Shown here piece after piece: positions 45,317-54,716 of a DNA stretch of 64,000 bases. Below the pieces are notes generated by a model, which searched no databases, was not told the DNA's origin, and saw nothing but the letters and a program-made list of their open reading frames with translations. Position 1 is the first letter of the stretch; each line of letters starts with the position of its first letter. The stretch spans positions 1 to 64,000 of the forward strand of contig CAWHVQ010000018.1 in NCBI GenBank assembly GCA_963832895.1. Direction: 5' to 3'. Position numbers and translations under genes: made by a program. Source of the stretch: JAMXLO01 sp963832895. GTDB taxonomy: Bacteria; Pseudomonadota; Alphaproteobacteria; Acetobacterales; Acetobacteraceae.

Positions 45317-46339
45317 ATGATGGAAAGCGCGTCGACCTACCGGGCGGTGCAGGCCGCGGCCCCGGGACGGCTTGAGCTCGTGCGGAAGCCCATTCGCGAT
45401 CCCGGACCGGGCCATGTCCGCATACGCGTCGAGGCCTGTGGCGTGTGCCATTCGGATACTGCGACAGTGGAGGGGGTTGTGCCGATCGAGTGGCCGCGGG
45501 TTCCCGGCCACGAGGTGGTGGGACGGATCGATGTGATCGGCGAGGGCGTCGAAGGCTGGGCGGTGGGCCAACGCGTTGGCGTCGGTTTCCTCGGCGGCAG
45601 CTGCGGGCACTGTGAGTACTGCCGCGATGGCGACCTCGTGAACTGCATAAACCAGGGCTACACCGGGGTGCAGCACGATGGCGGCTACGCCGAGGTGATG
45701 ATCGCCAGGTCGAGCGGGCTGATCGCCGTGCCGGACCATCTCTCCTCGGTTGAAGCAGCGCCCCTGTTGTGCGCCGGCCTGACAACCTTCAGCGCGCTCA
45801 GGAACTCGCCGGCAAGGGCGGGAGACCTGGTCGCGGTGTTCGGGGTTGGCGGGCTAGGCCACCTCGGCGTGCAATACGCGCGCCGCATGGGGTTCGAGGT
45901 CGTCGCGATCGACCGCGGTGACGACCGAGCCGAGCTGTCGAAGAAACTGGGTGCGCACCACTATATCGACAGCTCCGCCACCGATACCGCTAAGGCGCTC
46001 CAAGCACTTGGCGGCGCGCAGATGGTGCTGGCCACAGCCTCCGGAGGCAAGGCGGTCGCCGCCGCCCTCGGTGGCTTGCGGCGCGGCGGCGTGGTGATTT
46101 CGCTTGGCGCGACGGATGAGCCGATCGAGCTGTCGGCGTTCGATCTGCTGTTCAAGCAACTTGGTGTCGACGGCGCCCTCACTGGGACCCCGGCGGCCGG
46201 CGATGCGACGCTCAGGTTCAGCGCAATGAGCGACGTCGCCGCCATGATTGAAACCATGCCGCTCGAACGGACCGCGGAGGCCTACGCGAAGATGGTGTCA
46301 GGCAAAGCGCGCTTCAGGATGGTTCTGACGACGGGCTGA
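45317..46339 (+). CDS. Zinc-dependent alcohol dehydrogenase
   Basis: A 340-residue medium-chain zinc dehydrogenase. Catalytic zinc ligands lie in ACGVCHSDTATVEG (Cys) and VPGHEVVGRI (His); the structural zinc loop is SCGHCEYCRDGDLVNC with four Cys. The Rossmann motif is VFGVGGLGHLGVQYARR. It should oxidise an alcohol to an aldehyde with NAD(P). It is the first gene of an operon with a GFA-type protein and an aldehyde dehydrogenase, so the product aldehyde is probably oxidised further. CGAAGGA lies upstream of the tandem ATG. Confidence 0.92.
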   Translation: MMESASTYRAVQAAAPGRLELVRKPIRDPGPGHVRIRVEACGVCHSDTATVEGVVPIEWPRVPGHEVVGRIDVIGEGVEGWAVGQRVGVGFLGGSCGHCEYCRDGDLVNCINQGYTGVQHDGGYAEVMIARSSGLIAVPDHLSSVEAAPLLCAGLTTFSALRNSPARAGDLVAVFGVGGLGHLGVQYARRMGFEVVAIDRGDDRAELSKKLGAHHYIDSSATDTAKALQALGGAQMVLATASGGKAVAAALGGLRRGGVVISLGATDEPIELSAFDLLFKQLGVDGALTGTPAAGDATLRFSAMSDVAAMIETMPLERTAEAYAKMVSGKARFRMVLTTG

Positions 46340-46380
46340 GCGCCCGATCCCGCTGCGTTTCAATGTCGAAAGGTAGAGCG

Positions 46381-46814
46381 ATGAGCGACGACGCGCCCCG
46401 AGTTCCCGACACGCTGACGGGCCGCTGCATGTGCGGCGCGGTCACTTACGCAGTTTCGGAGAAGCCGCTCGTGGACGGGATTTGCCATTGCAACCGCTGC
46501 CGGCGACAGTCCGGGACCGCGTTCTCGACGGTCATTTCATCCACCGCAGCTCGCTGGCGATCACCGGAGAAACGGCGGTCTTTGACGACATTGGGACGAG
46601 TGGACTGAGGGTGTTGCGCCGCCACTGCCCGCACTGCGGTTCGCCCCTGACTACCGAGCCAGACATGACGCCCGAGCTCTTCATGGTCAAGGCCGGGACG
46701 CTCGATTCGAACGAATGGTTCCACCCGGTGTGGGAGCTGTTCGTCGGGCGGCGCCGGCCCTGGGTCAGTCCTGTTCCGGGTGCAAAGCAATATGACGGCA
46801 ATCCTGACATCTAA
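46381..46814 (+). pseudogene. GFA-family (CENP-V/GFA) protein, one missing base
   Basis: The first frame from 46381 has the zinc motifs GRCMCGAVTYAV and GICHCNRCRRQSGTAFST and then leaves phase at a T-run near 46537. The remainder (FIHRSSLAITGETAVFDDI, RRHCPHCGSPLTTEPD) is in the next frame to 46814. One absent T explains it. Repaired length is about 144 residues, normal for the glutathione-dependent formaldehyde-activating family, which binds glutathione and zinc. Its place between an alcohol and an aldehyde dehydrogenase fits a role in aldehyde handling. Confidence 0.85.
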
Positions 46815-46824
46815 GCGAGGCCCC

Positions 46825-48204
46825 ATGAACACCTTCCAGGATATCTTCGACGCCCAGAAGGCGCTGTTCGCCACGGGGGTCACACGTACCTACGAATGGC
46901 GCGTCGACCAACTCGACCGCATGGCCCACATGATCAAGGAGCACGAGGGGCGCTTCCAGAAGGCGATGGCCAAGGATTTCAAGACGGCCTCGCAGGAATA
47001 CATCTTCGAGACCGCGGCGTCGGCTGGCGAGACGGAAGTCCAGAAGAGCCAGCTCAGAGAGTGGATGAAGCCGGTCGAAGCGCCAGTTCCTCGCTTCCTG
47101 GCCGAAGCCGGCCACAAGGGGATGATCTATCGCGAGCCGTATGGCGTGGCGTTGATCATCGGACCGTTCAACGGACCCTTGCTGTTGCTGATCCGCCCGG
47201 CGCTCGCGGCGCTCGCGGCCGGCAACACCTGCATCCTCACGCTGAGTGAAGCGCTCGTGGCAACGACCGAAGTGCTGCTCGAGCTTGTCCCGAAGTATTT
47301 CAATCCGAGCGCTGTGACCGCCGTGGCTGGCGGTAAGGAGCAGAACACCGAACTCCTGAAGCTATCGTTCGACTTCATCTTCTTCACCGGCAGCACCTTT
47401 GTCGGTAAGATCGTCGCTCGGGCGGCGGCGGAAAACCTCACTCCCGTCCTGCTCGAACTTGGCGGGATGAACCCGGCGCTTGTGGACGAGACCGCCAATA
47501 TCCCCGACGCCGCGAAAAAGATCGTTTGGGGCGCGATGGCCTGGGGCGGCCAATGGTGCACTTCGCCTGGCTACGCCTATGTCCACGAGTCCGCCGCGGA
47601 CGCCTTCGTCGCCGAGGCCAAGAAGGCGCTGGTCGAGCTCTTTGGTGATGATCCGAAATCCAATTCCGATTATTCGCGCATCATCAATGCGCACGCGGTT
47701 GATCGGCTGGCCTCGCTCATTGACCCCGCCAAGGTGATCGCTGGCGGCAGGTCAGATCTGGAAGCACATTACCTCGATCCCACGCTACTTTATCCCATCA
47801 CCTGGGACGACAAGGTCATGGAGGACGAAGTCTTCGGGCCGATCCTGCCGATCCTGACCTACAAGTCTCTCGACGAGGCGTTCGCGCGGATCGCGGCGAC
47901 ACCGCGTCCGCTCGCCGGCTTCGTGTTCAGCCGCGACCAGAAGACCATCGACCGGTTCATCGGCGAGCTGTCCTACGGTGGGGGCGGGGTGAACCTGGTG
48001 AACGTTCACCTGTTCGTCGAGACCATGCCGTTCGGCGGCACCGGATCCGCCGGGATAGGCCACTACTATGGCAAGTATGGCTTCGACGCCCTTACCCATG
48101 CCAAATCAATACTGATCTCTCCGCCCGACGTCGCGATCGAGCACCTATATTCGCCCTTCACCGACGAAAAGAACCGGGCCCTGCAAGGGTGGTTCGAGTA
48201 TTGA
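46825..48204 (+). CDS. Aldehyde dehydrogenase family protein
   Basis: A 459-residue NAD(P)-dependent aldehyde dehydrogenase of the short class-3-like type. It shows EPYGVALIIGPFNGPLLLLI, the cofactor loop FFTGSTFVGKIVA, the catalytic Glu in LLELGGMNPALV and the nucleophilic Cys in WGGQWCTSPGYAYV, then EVFGPILPI and MPFGGTGSAGIG. ATG at 46825 is 10 bases after the GFA stop; a longer frame starting inside the GFA gene is unlikely. It converts the aldehyde made by the upstream dehydrogenase to its acid. The substrate is not readable. Confidence 0.92.
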   Translation: MNTFQDIFDAQKALFATGVTRTYEWRVDQLDRMAHMIKEHEGRFQKAMAKDFKTASQEYIFETAASAGETEVQKSQLREWMKPVEAPVPRFLAEAGHKGMIYREPYGVALIIGPFNGPLLLLIRPALAALAAGNTCILTLSEALVATTEVLLELVPKYFNPSAVTAVAGGKEQNTELLKLSFDFIFFTGSTFVGKIVARAAAENLTPVLLELGGMNPALVDETANIPDAAKKIVWGAMAWGGQWCTSPGYAYVHESAADAFVAEAKKALVELFGDDPKSNSDYSRIINAHAVDRLASLIDPAKVIAGGRSDLEAHYLDPTLLYPITWDDKVMEDEVFGPILPILTYKSLDEAFARIAATPRPLAGFVFSRDQKTIDRFIGELSYGGGGVNLVNVHLFVETMPFGGTGSAGIGHYYGKYGFDALTHAKSILISPPDVAIEHLYSPFTDEKNRALQGWFEY

Positions 48205-48359
48205 GGCAGGGGCCCGTCCAAGGTGGCGGCCGACACGGACGAAGCACGCCACAATCGCGCCCATCTGGAAGACGACCTTCGAGATGATGAGGCACCGCTC
48301 TCTTTCCCTGAGTGTCGTCGGCAGTTTGATCCACGTCAGACCCTGAGTCACTCATCGAG

Positions 48360-48690
48360 ACACTGAACGGAGAGGACGCTTAGGTATCCGCCATATCCAG
48401 CCAACTGCCGTGCTTGGGTGTGCAGTGCCACTCGAACCGCCGCGCTTCGCCAGTAGGGAATGCTTCGTGGAGTGAAGCCGGTTTGTGGAGATTGTCCTGC
48501 ATGAGCACGATCTACCTCGCCTCGTGCGTATCGGACAGATCCTTGGAACATGGGCAGAATCGCGGGCAGCGCGGCTGTCGATCACCTCGACGTACCACCA
48601 GCCTTCCAGCGGTGCGAACAGCGCGAAGAGGTTGGCCGTTCCGTTGCGCTGGTACTCATAGTCGCTCCGTGCGGGGCCCGTGGCGGAGAT
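48360..48690 (-). pseudogene. IS630-family transposase remnant
   Basis: Minus-strand fragments spell the C-terminal half of an IS630 DDE transposase: YEYQRNGTANLFALFAPLEG, then RFEWHCTPKHGSWLDMA and LSVLSVQCLDE. These are spread over different frames because of several indels. The upstream end breaks near 48690 into unrelated sequence rich in gtgacac-type words. It is inactive. Confidence 0.8.
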
Positions 48691-49339
48691 CTCGGACTCT
48701 GCCGGTAGTGACACTGTCGACACTGCTGACAGTTCGTCGCCTGGCCGCCGGGCGCCCGTCGTGTCTTTTGTATGTTTGGAGCCGGTGACACTACGGACAT
48801 TGTTGACACAAGGTTCCGGTGCCGGCGGTTCCGGGAAGGAAGTGTCAACGCTGTCACGCATGTGGAGGCTGGCTCGGACTGCGCTACTCCAGCAGCTCAC
48901 GGCGCGGTTGGGTCGAATTCAGTCGTTTGGCGGCCTGCGGACGAGTCGATTGCGTCAGGTGAAGCATCACCTTTTTGTAATAGCTGCTCGTCCGACAATG
49001 GTAATGAGCAATCAAAGGAGTTGGCTTACTATGGAGCACCAGTCGCCTTGGTTCGGCGATGTTGTCGCAGTCGACAACGAGGGTGGTCAGGGATGGATGC
49101 GCGGCGAACAGCCGCCCGCGCGCCACCCACTTCAGCGTCAGAAGCCGGTCGGGTCGACCGAGCCGACCCACCGGCTTACCTTTGTCGAGTCCTGCTCGTC
49201 CATGTAGAAAAAGTGGGTCATCGTCGGACGGACTGGCGGAATGGCCGGGTCGTCAAAGGTCATCCGAACCTTGCCATGGAAGACCTTGAGCAGCGGGCTG
49301 TCGAGGTATTCGACCACGTCGTGCTGGTCGGTAAAGCCC
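48691..49339. other. Debris between transposase relics
   Basis: Several frames look like fragments of real proteins on the minus strand (DQHDVVEYLDSPLLKVFHGK at about 49280; HPSLTTLVVDCDNIAEPRRL at about 49090), but I cannot assign a family. A plasmid replicase or primase origin is possible. Scattered tgacac/gtgtca words occur at 48705-48860. Confidence 0.35.
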
Positions 49340-49554
49340 TTGTCGATGAAGTCGCGACTGATCGGCGCGGTGCTGCTGGAACAGAACGACGAATGGCAGC
49401 TGCGGCACCGCTATGTGTCGCATGTGTGTTGTTTGTCAATGATTTGTGTGTGTGTTTGTGTTGTGTGTCTGTGCATTGCAACATGCAGGTCGAGGCGATG
49501 GCCGAGCTCATCACGACGGCGGGCGAAGCCGAGACCAGGCAGATCGCGGCATGA
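49340..49554 (+). pseudogene. IS256-family transposase, C-terminal remnant
   Basis: RLIGAVLLEQNDEWQLRHRY is the conserved end of IS256 transposases. The continuation MQVEAMAELITTAGEAETRQ to the stop at 49554 is the usual tail, but the two are separated by about 66 bases of TG-rich sequence (49415-49481) and are in different frames. Confidence 0.75.
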
Positions 49555-50067
49555 CGCCAGACGCCGCTCCACGGATCGTGTCTCGGCATATCCGCGAAGG
49601 ACAGACTGCGGCGTCGACGGCATCAATGCCCAACGCTCGACCGCGGCGCGGTCAAGCCCCGAAGCTGCATTGCGGTGCGCGGAAGGCGCAGGGCTTGACG
49701 GCGGCGATCGCGGTCGCAGAACCATCACCCGTGCCGTCCATTGCACCAGACGATCCTGTCAGCCTCAGTTCCACCGGCGCTGACGTGCCGATGCGCGCCT
49801 TCGCTACTCGCAACCTGCTCGTAAGAGCCCGGCCCTGCCGCCAGGGCTCGCCAAACCACACATGGAGGCGACGGCGGTCCCGACAAAAGCCCGCGTCACA
49901 GACGGCTTTTCGCCGCACACGCCGATGCAATTGCAGCGCATCAAGGCCACGGTGCATTGACAGGCTGCGGGGCGAACGCAAACTCCCGACCGCCCGGGGT
50001 TCGGCGGCTACTGTGCCCCGGGCTGATGCGCAGCGACTAAGATCGGAACACACGGGAGAAGGCATCC
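49555..50067. other. Intergenic region
   Basis: No supported gene or repeat. It ends with the promoter area and the ribosome binding site of the quinone-oxidoreductase gene. Confidence 0.4.
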
Positions 50068-50991
50068 ATGAAGGCGATGTTGCTGACTGGCCATGGTGGG
50101 CCAGAAATGTTGCGGTATGGCGATACACAGGATCCATTGCCAGCGCCCGATGAGATCGTCGTCGATATTCATGCGGCCAGCGTCAACGCCGCTGACTACA
50201 AGGTGCGGCTGGGTGGGCGCGGCTATAATCTCCGGTTTCCACACATCCTGGGCCGCGACTTCTCAGGTGTGGTTGCTAAGACTGGTGAAGGCGTAGCCGA
50301 TTTCGCAGTCGGAGACCCAGTGTTCGGTGTCCTGGATGCGGGGATCGAAGGTGCGTATGCAGAAAAGCTCGCGATCAGGGCCGCAATTGTTGCACGCAAA
50401 CCAGATCGCCTATCTCACCTGCAAGCCGCTTCGATGGCGTTGATCGGGATCACTGCCATCTGGGCGATCGAGGACACGGCACAGCTCCGGTCCGGCGAAT
50501 TGATATTGATACAGGGTGGCGCGGGTGGCGTCGCCGGCTTCGCGATCCAGTTGGCAAAATACCTTGGCGCCACCGTGGTCACCACGACGAGTGCAGCTAA
50601 TGTCGACTATGTTCGCATGCTTGGAGCCGACCGAGTGGTCGACTACAACGCCGAGGACTTCGCCAAGGTCGTCTCTGACTGCGACGTGGTGTTCGACACG
50701 GTCGGGGGCGACGTTCAGGCACGCTCGTACAGCGCCTTGAAGCCAGGTGGACGGCTGGTCTGGGTAGCGCCAGCGCCGGATGGATTTCGTCCACCGCGAT
50801 CGGATGTCACCGTATTGCGTCCTGCCGTCAGCCGCGACCGCGCGCACCTGGAGCGGATCGTGGCGTTGTTGGACGCCGGCGCGGTCTCGCCGCCGCCCAT
50901 CGCGCGATACGATCTCGCAGACGCCGCCGAAGCTCACCGTGTCAGCGAAACGCGTCACCTGCGGGGTAAGCTGGTTCTCGCCGTTCGCTGA
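50068..50991 (+). CDS. Quinone oxidoreductase-like NADP-dependent dehydrogenase
   Basis: A 307-residue zinc-free medium-chain reductase of the quinone oxidoreductase group. N-terminal HAASVNAADYKVRLG and ILGRDFSGVVAKTGEGVADF, cofactor motif ILIQGGAGGVAGFAIQLAKY, and a C-terminal HRVSETRHLRGKLVL. No structural zinc Cys cluster is present. It reduces quinones or alpha,beta-unsaturated carbonyls with NADPH. It stands alone between blocks of mobile-element debris, and its stop codon runs directly into a possible intron domain V remnant. Confidence 0.9.
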   Translation: MKAMLLTGHGGPEMLRYGDTQDPLPAPDEIVVDIHAASVNAADYKVRLGGRGYNLRFPHILGRDFSGVVAKTGEGVADFAVGDPVFGVLDAGIEGAYAEKLAIRAAIVARKPDRLSHLQAASMALIGITAIWAIEDTAQLRSGELILIQGGAGGVAGFAIQLAKYLGATVVTTTSAANVDYVRMLGADRVVDYNAEDFAKVVSDCDVVFDTVGGDVQARSYSALKPGGRLVWVAPAPDGFRPPRSDVTVLRPAVSRDRAHLERIVALLDAGAVSPPPIARYDLADAAEAHRVSETRHLRGKLVLAVR

Positions 50992-51022
50992 TCCGGATAC
51001 AGGAGATCTGAATGTCCGGTTC
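50990..51022 (+). ncRNA. Possible group II intron domain V remnant
   Basis: The 33 bases start GATCCGGATACAGGAGATCT and end GAATGTCCGGTTC. They keep the CCGGA/TCCGG outer stem and the layout of domain V, and resemble the orphan tail at 16541. Base pairing in the inner stem is degraded. No intron gene is nearby. Confidence 0.35.
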
Positions 51023-51871
51023 GACGAGCGGGGTGTGGAGACGGAGCCATGGCCGAACCAGTGAGGCACCGCCAAACGAAAGGGGCGGCAGCAGATATGT
51101 TCGACCTAAAGCAACCGCGCCACACCTCGACTCTACCGAACCGAGCGATCTGATGCATGGATGGCGAACGGCAGCGCGTCCGCCACCTGGCCGCTCAATC
51201 GCTAGTCCTCTCTTCCCCCTTCCCACGATTGGGACGCCGTTGAAAAAACTCGCGACTGGCCTTGGGATCCGCCACGTCGCCTTCTCGCATCTGCAGTTGG
51301 GCCTTGCCGGCATGGGGCCAGGGCAAAACCGGGGTCGAAGCCAATGGCGCGATCAACCGCCTCGACCGCGCCGGGTAGAGGGTCAGCGCCAGATCGCAGC
51401 CTTAAACGTAGGCGTCCCGCGCGGCGACGGAGACAGTGGACAAGGGCAGGTCGTATCGATCCGCTAGCACGATGGATCCTCCAGGCGATGTTGTTGAGAA
51501 TCTACCTCCCTTTTCGGCTATCATGGAAAGGCGCCCGCTGCTCGCTCGCGCAACCGGGCCGCGACCAAGTAGCCGTCACTCCGCCGCCGTTACGGTGGTT
51601 CCGCAGGCGTGCAAGGGTACGTCAGTAGCCCTGGGTCGCCGTCGACAGTTTCTATGGACGAACGTCTGGTTGGCGCCGTTGGACACGTGAAAGAGGCCGG
51701 CCTTTCGATCGTTTGGTCTGGAATGTCCGAAGTCGAACTGAGCCGTCAGGCGTCACGTTGCAGACGGCCGGTTCTGGTACACCTCCACGGCGGCCGTTCT
51801 ACAGTCCGGGACGCCCGGACTTTCCCCTTCCCCGTCTTTCGCGATGCTGCTCAGATTCGAGAGGGTAAAAA
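51023..51871. other. Intergenic debris
   Basis: No supported gene. Degenerate repeat-type sequence appears at about 51655-51800 (gaacgtctggttggcgccgt, gaatgtccgaagtcgaactg). Confidence 0.4.
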
Positions 51872-52066
51872 GTGACGAGGACAGCCCACGGCCTGCGGTG
51901 GCGATCGATGTTCTTCCTCATCGTGCCGAGCACCGTCGTTATGTCGCTTGACCGCACCGCGATCGTGGCGGCGGCGGCCGCCGAACCCAGCGCCGTCGGC
52001 CATTATCCGCCAAACCCGCCGGACTCAAGCGTCGGATTTTATCCGCTAGGCGCGTCTCATGCCTGA
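51872..52066 (+). pseudogene. N-terminal stub of an MFS transporter
   Basis: From GTG 51872 the first 33 residues (HGLRWRSMFFLIVPSTVVMS followed by LDRTAIVAAAAA) match the start of MFS permeases, with RW before helix 1 and the DRTAI helix end. Similarity then stops and the frame closes at 64 residues. The rest of the transporter is absent, so this is a broken 5' end. Confidence 0.5.
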
Positions 52067-52367
52067 GGAGGCACCTACCTCGGTAGGCGCGCATTGGTCC
52101 AGCACCATCTGACACGGACAAGCTTTGGCGACAATCACCCAAGATCCAGCACATGGCTTTGATGCAGGCGGAGTTACCCTGAGGTGCACTGCCCACGTCA
52201 CCATAGTTCCGGGTCACCGAGCGAATCTCGTCAGCGCCGAGTCCGACCGGATAGCTCGAAGCCATAGCAGAAACGCATTCGCAACATTCTTCACTTAAGT
52301 TCGTCGTGGGCCATTTAATGAGCCAGCTATCTGGCCTTTTCGGTCCACAAATGATCGGGGGCCCAAT
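52067..52367. other. Intergenic region upstream of spermidine-synthase-like gene
   Basis: A minus-strand frame (ASSYPVGLGADEIRSVTRNY) is open for about 200 codons but matches no family I know and is probably chance. Otherwise nothing is seen. Confidence 0.35.
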
Positions 52368-54608
52368 TTGCAGACTGAGGCGCTCGCACGCATACGGCTT
52401 ACGCCGCGCGCAATTGCGCTGCCAGCTTTCGCGGCTACGCTGTTCCTGAGCGCAGGTCTGATGTTTCTGGTGGAGCCGATGGTGGCCAAAATGGTGCTGC
52501 CGCGGCTTGGGGGATCGCCAGCCGTATGGGGCACGTGCCTCGTGTTCTTCCAGGCGGTACTGCTTCTCGGTTACGCCTATGCCCACGCACTCGCCCGCCT
52601 ATTGTCGCAGCGGGCACAAATTCTGGTCCATGTCGGCTTGGCATTGCCGCTCGCGGCGCTTGCGCTGCCCCTCGATCTGGGCGCGGGCGCTCCGATGCCG
52701 GGCAATTCGCCGGTAGTGTGGCTGTTGATACGGCTAGCGCTGGTAGCGGGGCCGCCGGTGTTCGCCATTGCGGCGACCGCACCGTTGCTACAGAGCTGGT
52801 TTGCCAAACTAGACCACGAAGCCGCCAGCGACCCATATTTCCTGTACGCTGGCAGCAACGCCGGTAGCCTTCTAGCGCTGCTCGCCTATCCTCTGCTGGT
52901 TGAGCCTGCCTTGACGCTGGACCGGCAGGCGGCGCTATGGTCCTGGGGTTGCGGCGTGCTGGTGCTGGGGATCACGTTATGTGCTGCCGCGTCGGCGTGG
53001 CGCGGGCGACACATTACCGACGTTGTGCCACGGCAGGCAGTTGGCCCGTTGAGCACTCGCGAGCGTCTGACCTGGACCGCTCTGGCGTTCGTGCCATCCT
53101 CGCTGCTGCTCGGCGTCACCGCGCATATCACAATGGACATCGCCGCCGCACCGCTGCTGTGGGTGGTGCCACTGATGCTGTACCTGCTCACTTTTGTCCT
53201 GACCTTCGCGCGGCGCCCCCCATTAAGCCATGCGTTGATGGTTCGTGTGCTGCCGCTGCTACTCATTCTGTTGGTGGTCTTGGCGGCGCCTGGGTTGCCG
53301 TTCATGTTGCCTCTGCCGCTGATGGTGGCGTTCCACCTCGGCTGCTTCTTCGCCGCCTGTATGGTCTGTCACGGCGAGTTGGCAAGGCTGCGGCCGCCGG
53401 CGGAGCGCCTGACAGAGTTCTACCTCTTTCTTTCCATCGGTGGGGTGCTGGGAGGCGCGTTTAACGCGTTGCTGGCGCCGTTTGTTTTCTCCGGCGTATG
53501 GGAATATCCGCTGGTGTTGGTAGCTCTATGCCTGTTGAGGCCCGTGACAGCCGCTGACGCTCGGCGCGGCCTCGCATGGGACATTGTTCTTCCGCTCGCG
53601 CTACTAGGCTTCGTGCTGCTGATCCGTCACGCCCTCGCAGATGGCAGCCGTTTACCTGCTCTGATGATGGTGTTCGGCGTCATGCTGGCCTTCATCGTAC
53701 CGGCGCTCGCACTGCTGAACTTTTCTCCACGACGGTGGCGCTTCTCACTCGGCATCGCCGCCATTCTATTAGTCCCCGTGGCAACCGGGGCGGGCAATAC
53801 GATCTACACTGACCGCAGTTTCTTCGGCGTCTACCGCGTCGACGCAATCGATGATGGGCACGCGCACATGCTGATGAGCGGTACTACGCTGCACGGAGCT
53901 GAAAGCCTCCTGCCCGGCGAGGCAACGCTGCCATTGACCTATTACAGCCACGAGGGACCGTTCGGCCGCTTCTTCGCAGCTCTCAACCCGGCCAACGTAA
54001 GGCATGTCGCAGTCATCGGCCTCGGGACGGGCGCACTTGCCTGCTACGCTCAGCCCGGCCAGGACTGGATATTCTATGAGATCGACCCGCTCGTTGAACG
54101 TATTGCCCGCGATTCCCGCTATTTCCAGTATCTTGCGAATTGCGGGAACCGACCGCGTGTTGTGCTCGGCGACGCGCGGTTAACGCTAGCTTCCGTGCCA
54201 GACGGCACCTACGATGTGCTGGTCGTTGACGCCTTCAGCTCCGACAGTATCCCGATGCACCTACTTACCCGTGAGGCTCTAGCATTGTACTTGCGGAAGC
54301 TGACACCCGGCGGTTCGCTGCTGTTCCATATCAGCAGTCGGACGCTCGACCTACGCTCCGTGATCGGGGCGCTGGCTGCGGACGCGGGGTTGCTACCGAC
54401 GCGGGTAATGTACGACCGGCCGCCGCAAAGCGCCTCACCTTGGCGGCGCTCAGCCGCCATCGTTGTGGCGTTAGCGGGGCGTGGCGGCGACCTCAGCCGG
54501 TTGAAGCCGGCGGACGGTTGGGAGGAGCTGCTTCCGCCATTTGGTGCGCGGTCGTTGTGGACCGATCAGCGGTCAGACCTATTGCGAGCAATCCGATTGG
54601 GTTTCTGA
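52368..54608 (+). CDS. Membrane-fused spermidine-synthase-like protein
   Basis: A 746-residue protein. Residues about 15-500 contain a dozen or more hydrophobic helices (FAATLFLSAGLMFLVEPMVA at the start). The cytoplasmic C-terminal domain (about 520-735) is a spermidine-synthase-like methyltransferase fold: HVAVIGLGTGALACYAQPGQ, FYEIDPLVERIARD, then VLGDARLTLASVPDG and YDVLVVDAFSSDSIPMHLLT. Such fusions are widespread but their substrate is unsettled; polyamine synthesis is not proven. The start is TTG at 52368; no strong ribosome site was seen. No linked polyamine genes are present. Confidence 0.88.
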   Translation: MQTEALARIRLTPRAIALPAFAATLFLSAGLMFLVEPMVAKMVLPRLGGSPAVWGTCLVFFQAVLLLGYAYAHALARLLSQRAQILVHVGLALPLAALALPLDLGAGAPMPGNSPVVWLLIRLALVAGPPVFAIAATAPLLQSWFAKLDHEAASDPYFLYAGSNAGSLLALLAYPLLVEPALTLDRQAALWSWGCGVLVLGITLCAAASAWRGRHITDVVPRQAVGPLSTRERLTWTALAFVPSSLLLGVTAHITMDIAAAPLLWVVPLMLYLLTFVLTFARRPPLSHALMVRVLPLLLILLVVLAAPGLPFMLPLPLMVAFHLGCFFAACMVCHGELARLRPPAERLTEFYLFLSIGGVLGGAFNALLAPFVFSGVWEYPLVLVALCLLRPVTAADARRGLAWDIVLPLALLGFVLLIRHALADGSRLPALMMVFGVMLAFIVPALALLNFSPRRWRFSLGIAAILLVPVATGAGNTIYTDRSFFGVYRVDAIDDGHAHMLMSGTTLHGAESLLPGEATLPLTYYSHEGPFGRFFAALNPANVRHVAVIGLGTGALACYAQPGQDWIFYEIDPLVERIARDSRYFQYLANCGNRPRVVLGDARLTLASVPDGTYDVLVVDAFSSDSIPMHLLTREALALYLRKLTPGGSLLFHISSRTLDLRSVIGALAADAGLLPTRVMYDRPPQSASPWRRSAAIVVALAGRGGDLSRLKPADGWEELLPPFGARSLWTDQRSDLLRAIRLGF

Positions 54609-54716
54609 ATAAGCACGATCTAGCCAAACACTAGCGGCGATGGCGCGAGCACGTAGTTGCTAAACTCGCCATGTGGCGCGGACGGCATGGGCGCCAATTG
54701 ACCGGGCGGCAAACGA

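Noticed and set aside
48705..48860. Scattered tgacac/gtgtca words as a regulator array or CRISPR-like repeat
   Set aside because: Spacing is irregular and the words are only six bases; no repeat-spacer structure.
52067..52270. Minus-strand frame upstream of the spermidine-synthase-like gene
   Set aside because: Open but without family similarity, ribosome site or conserved context; treated as chance.
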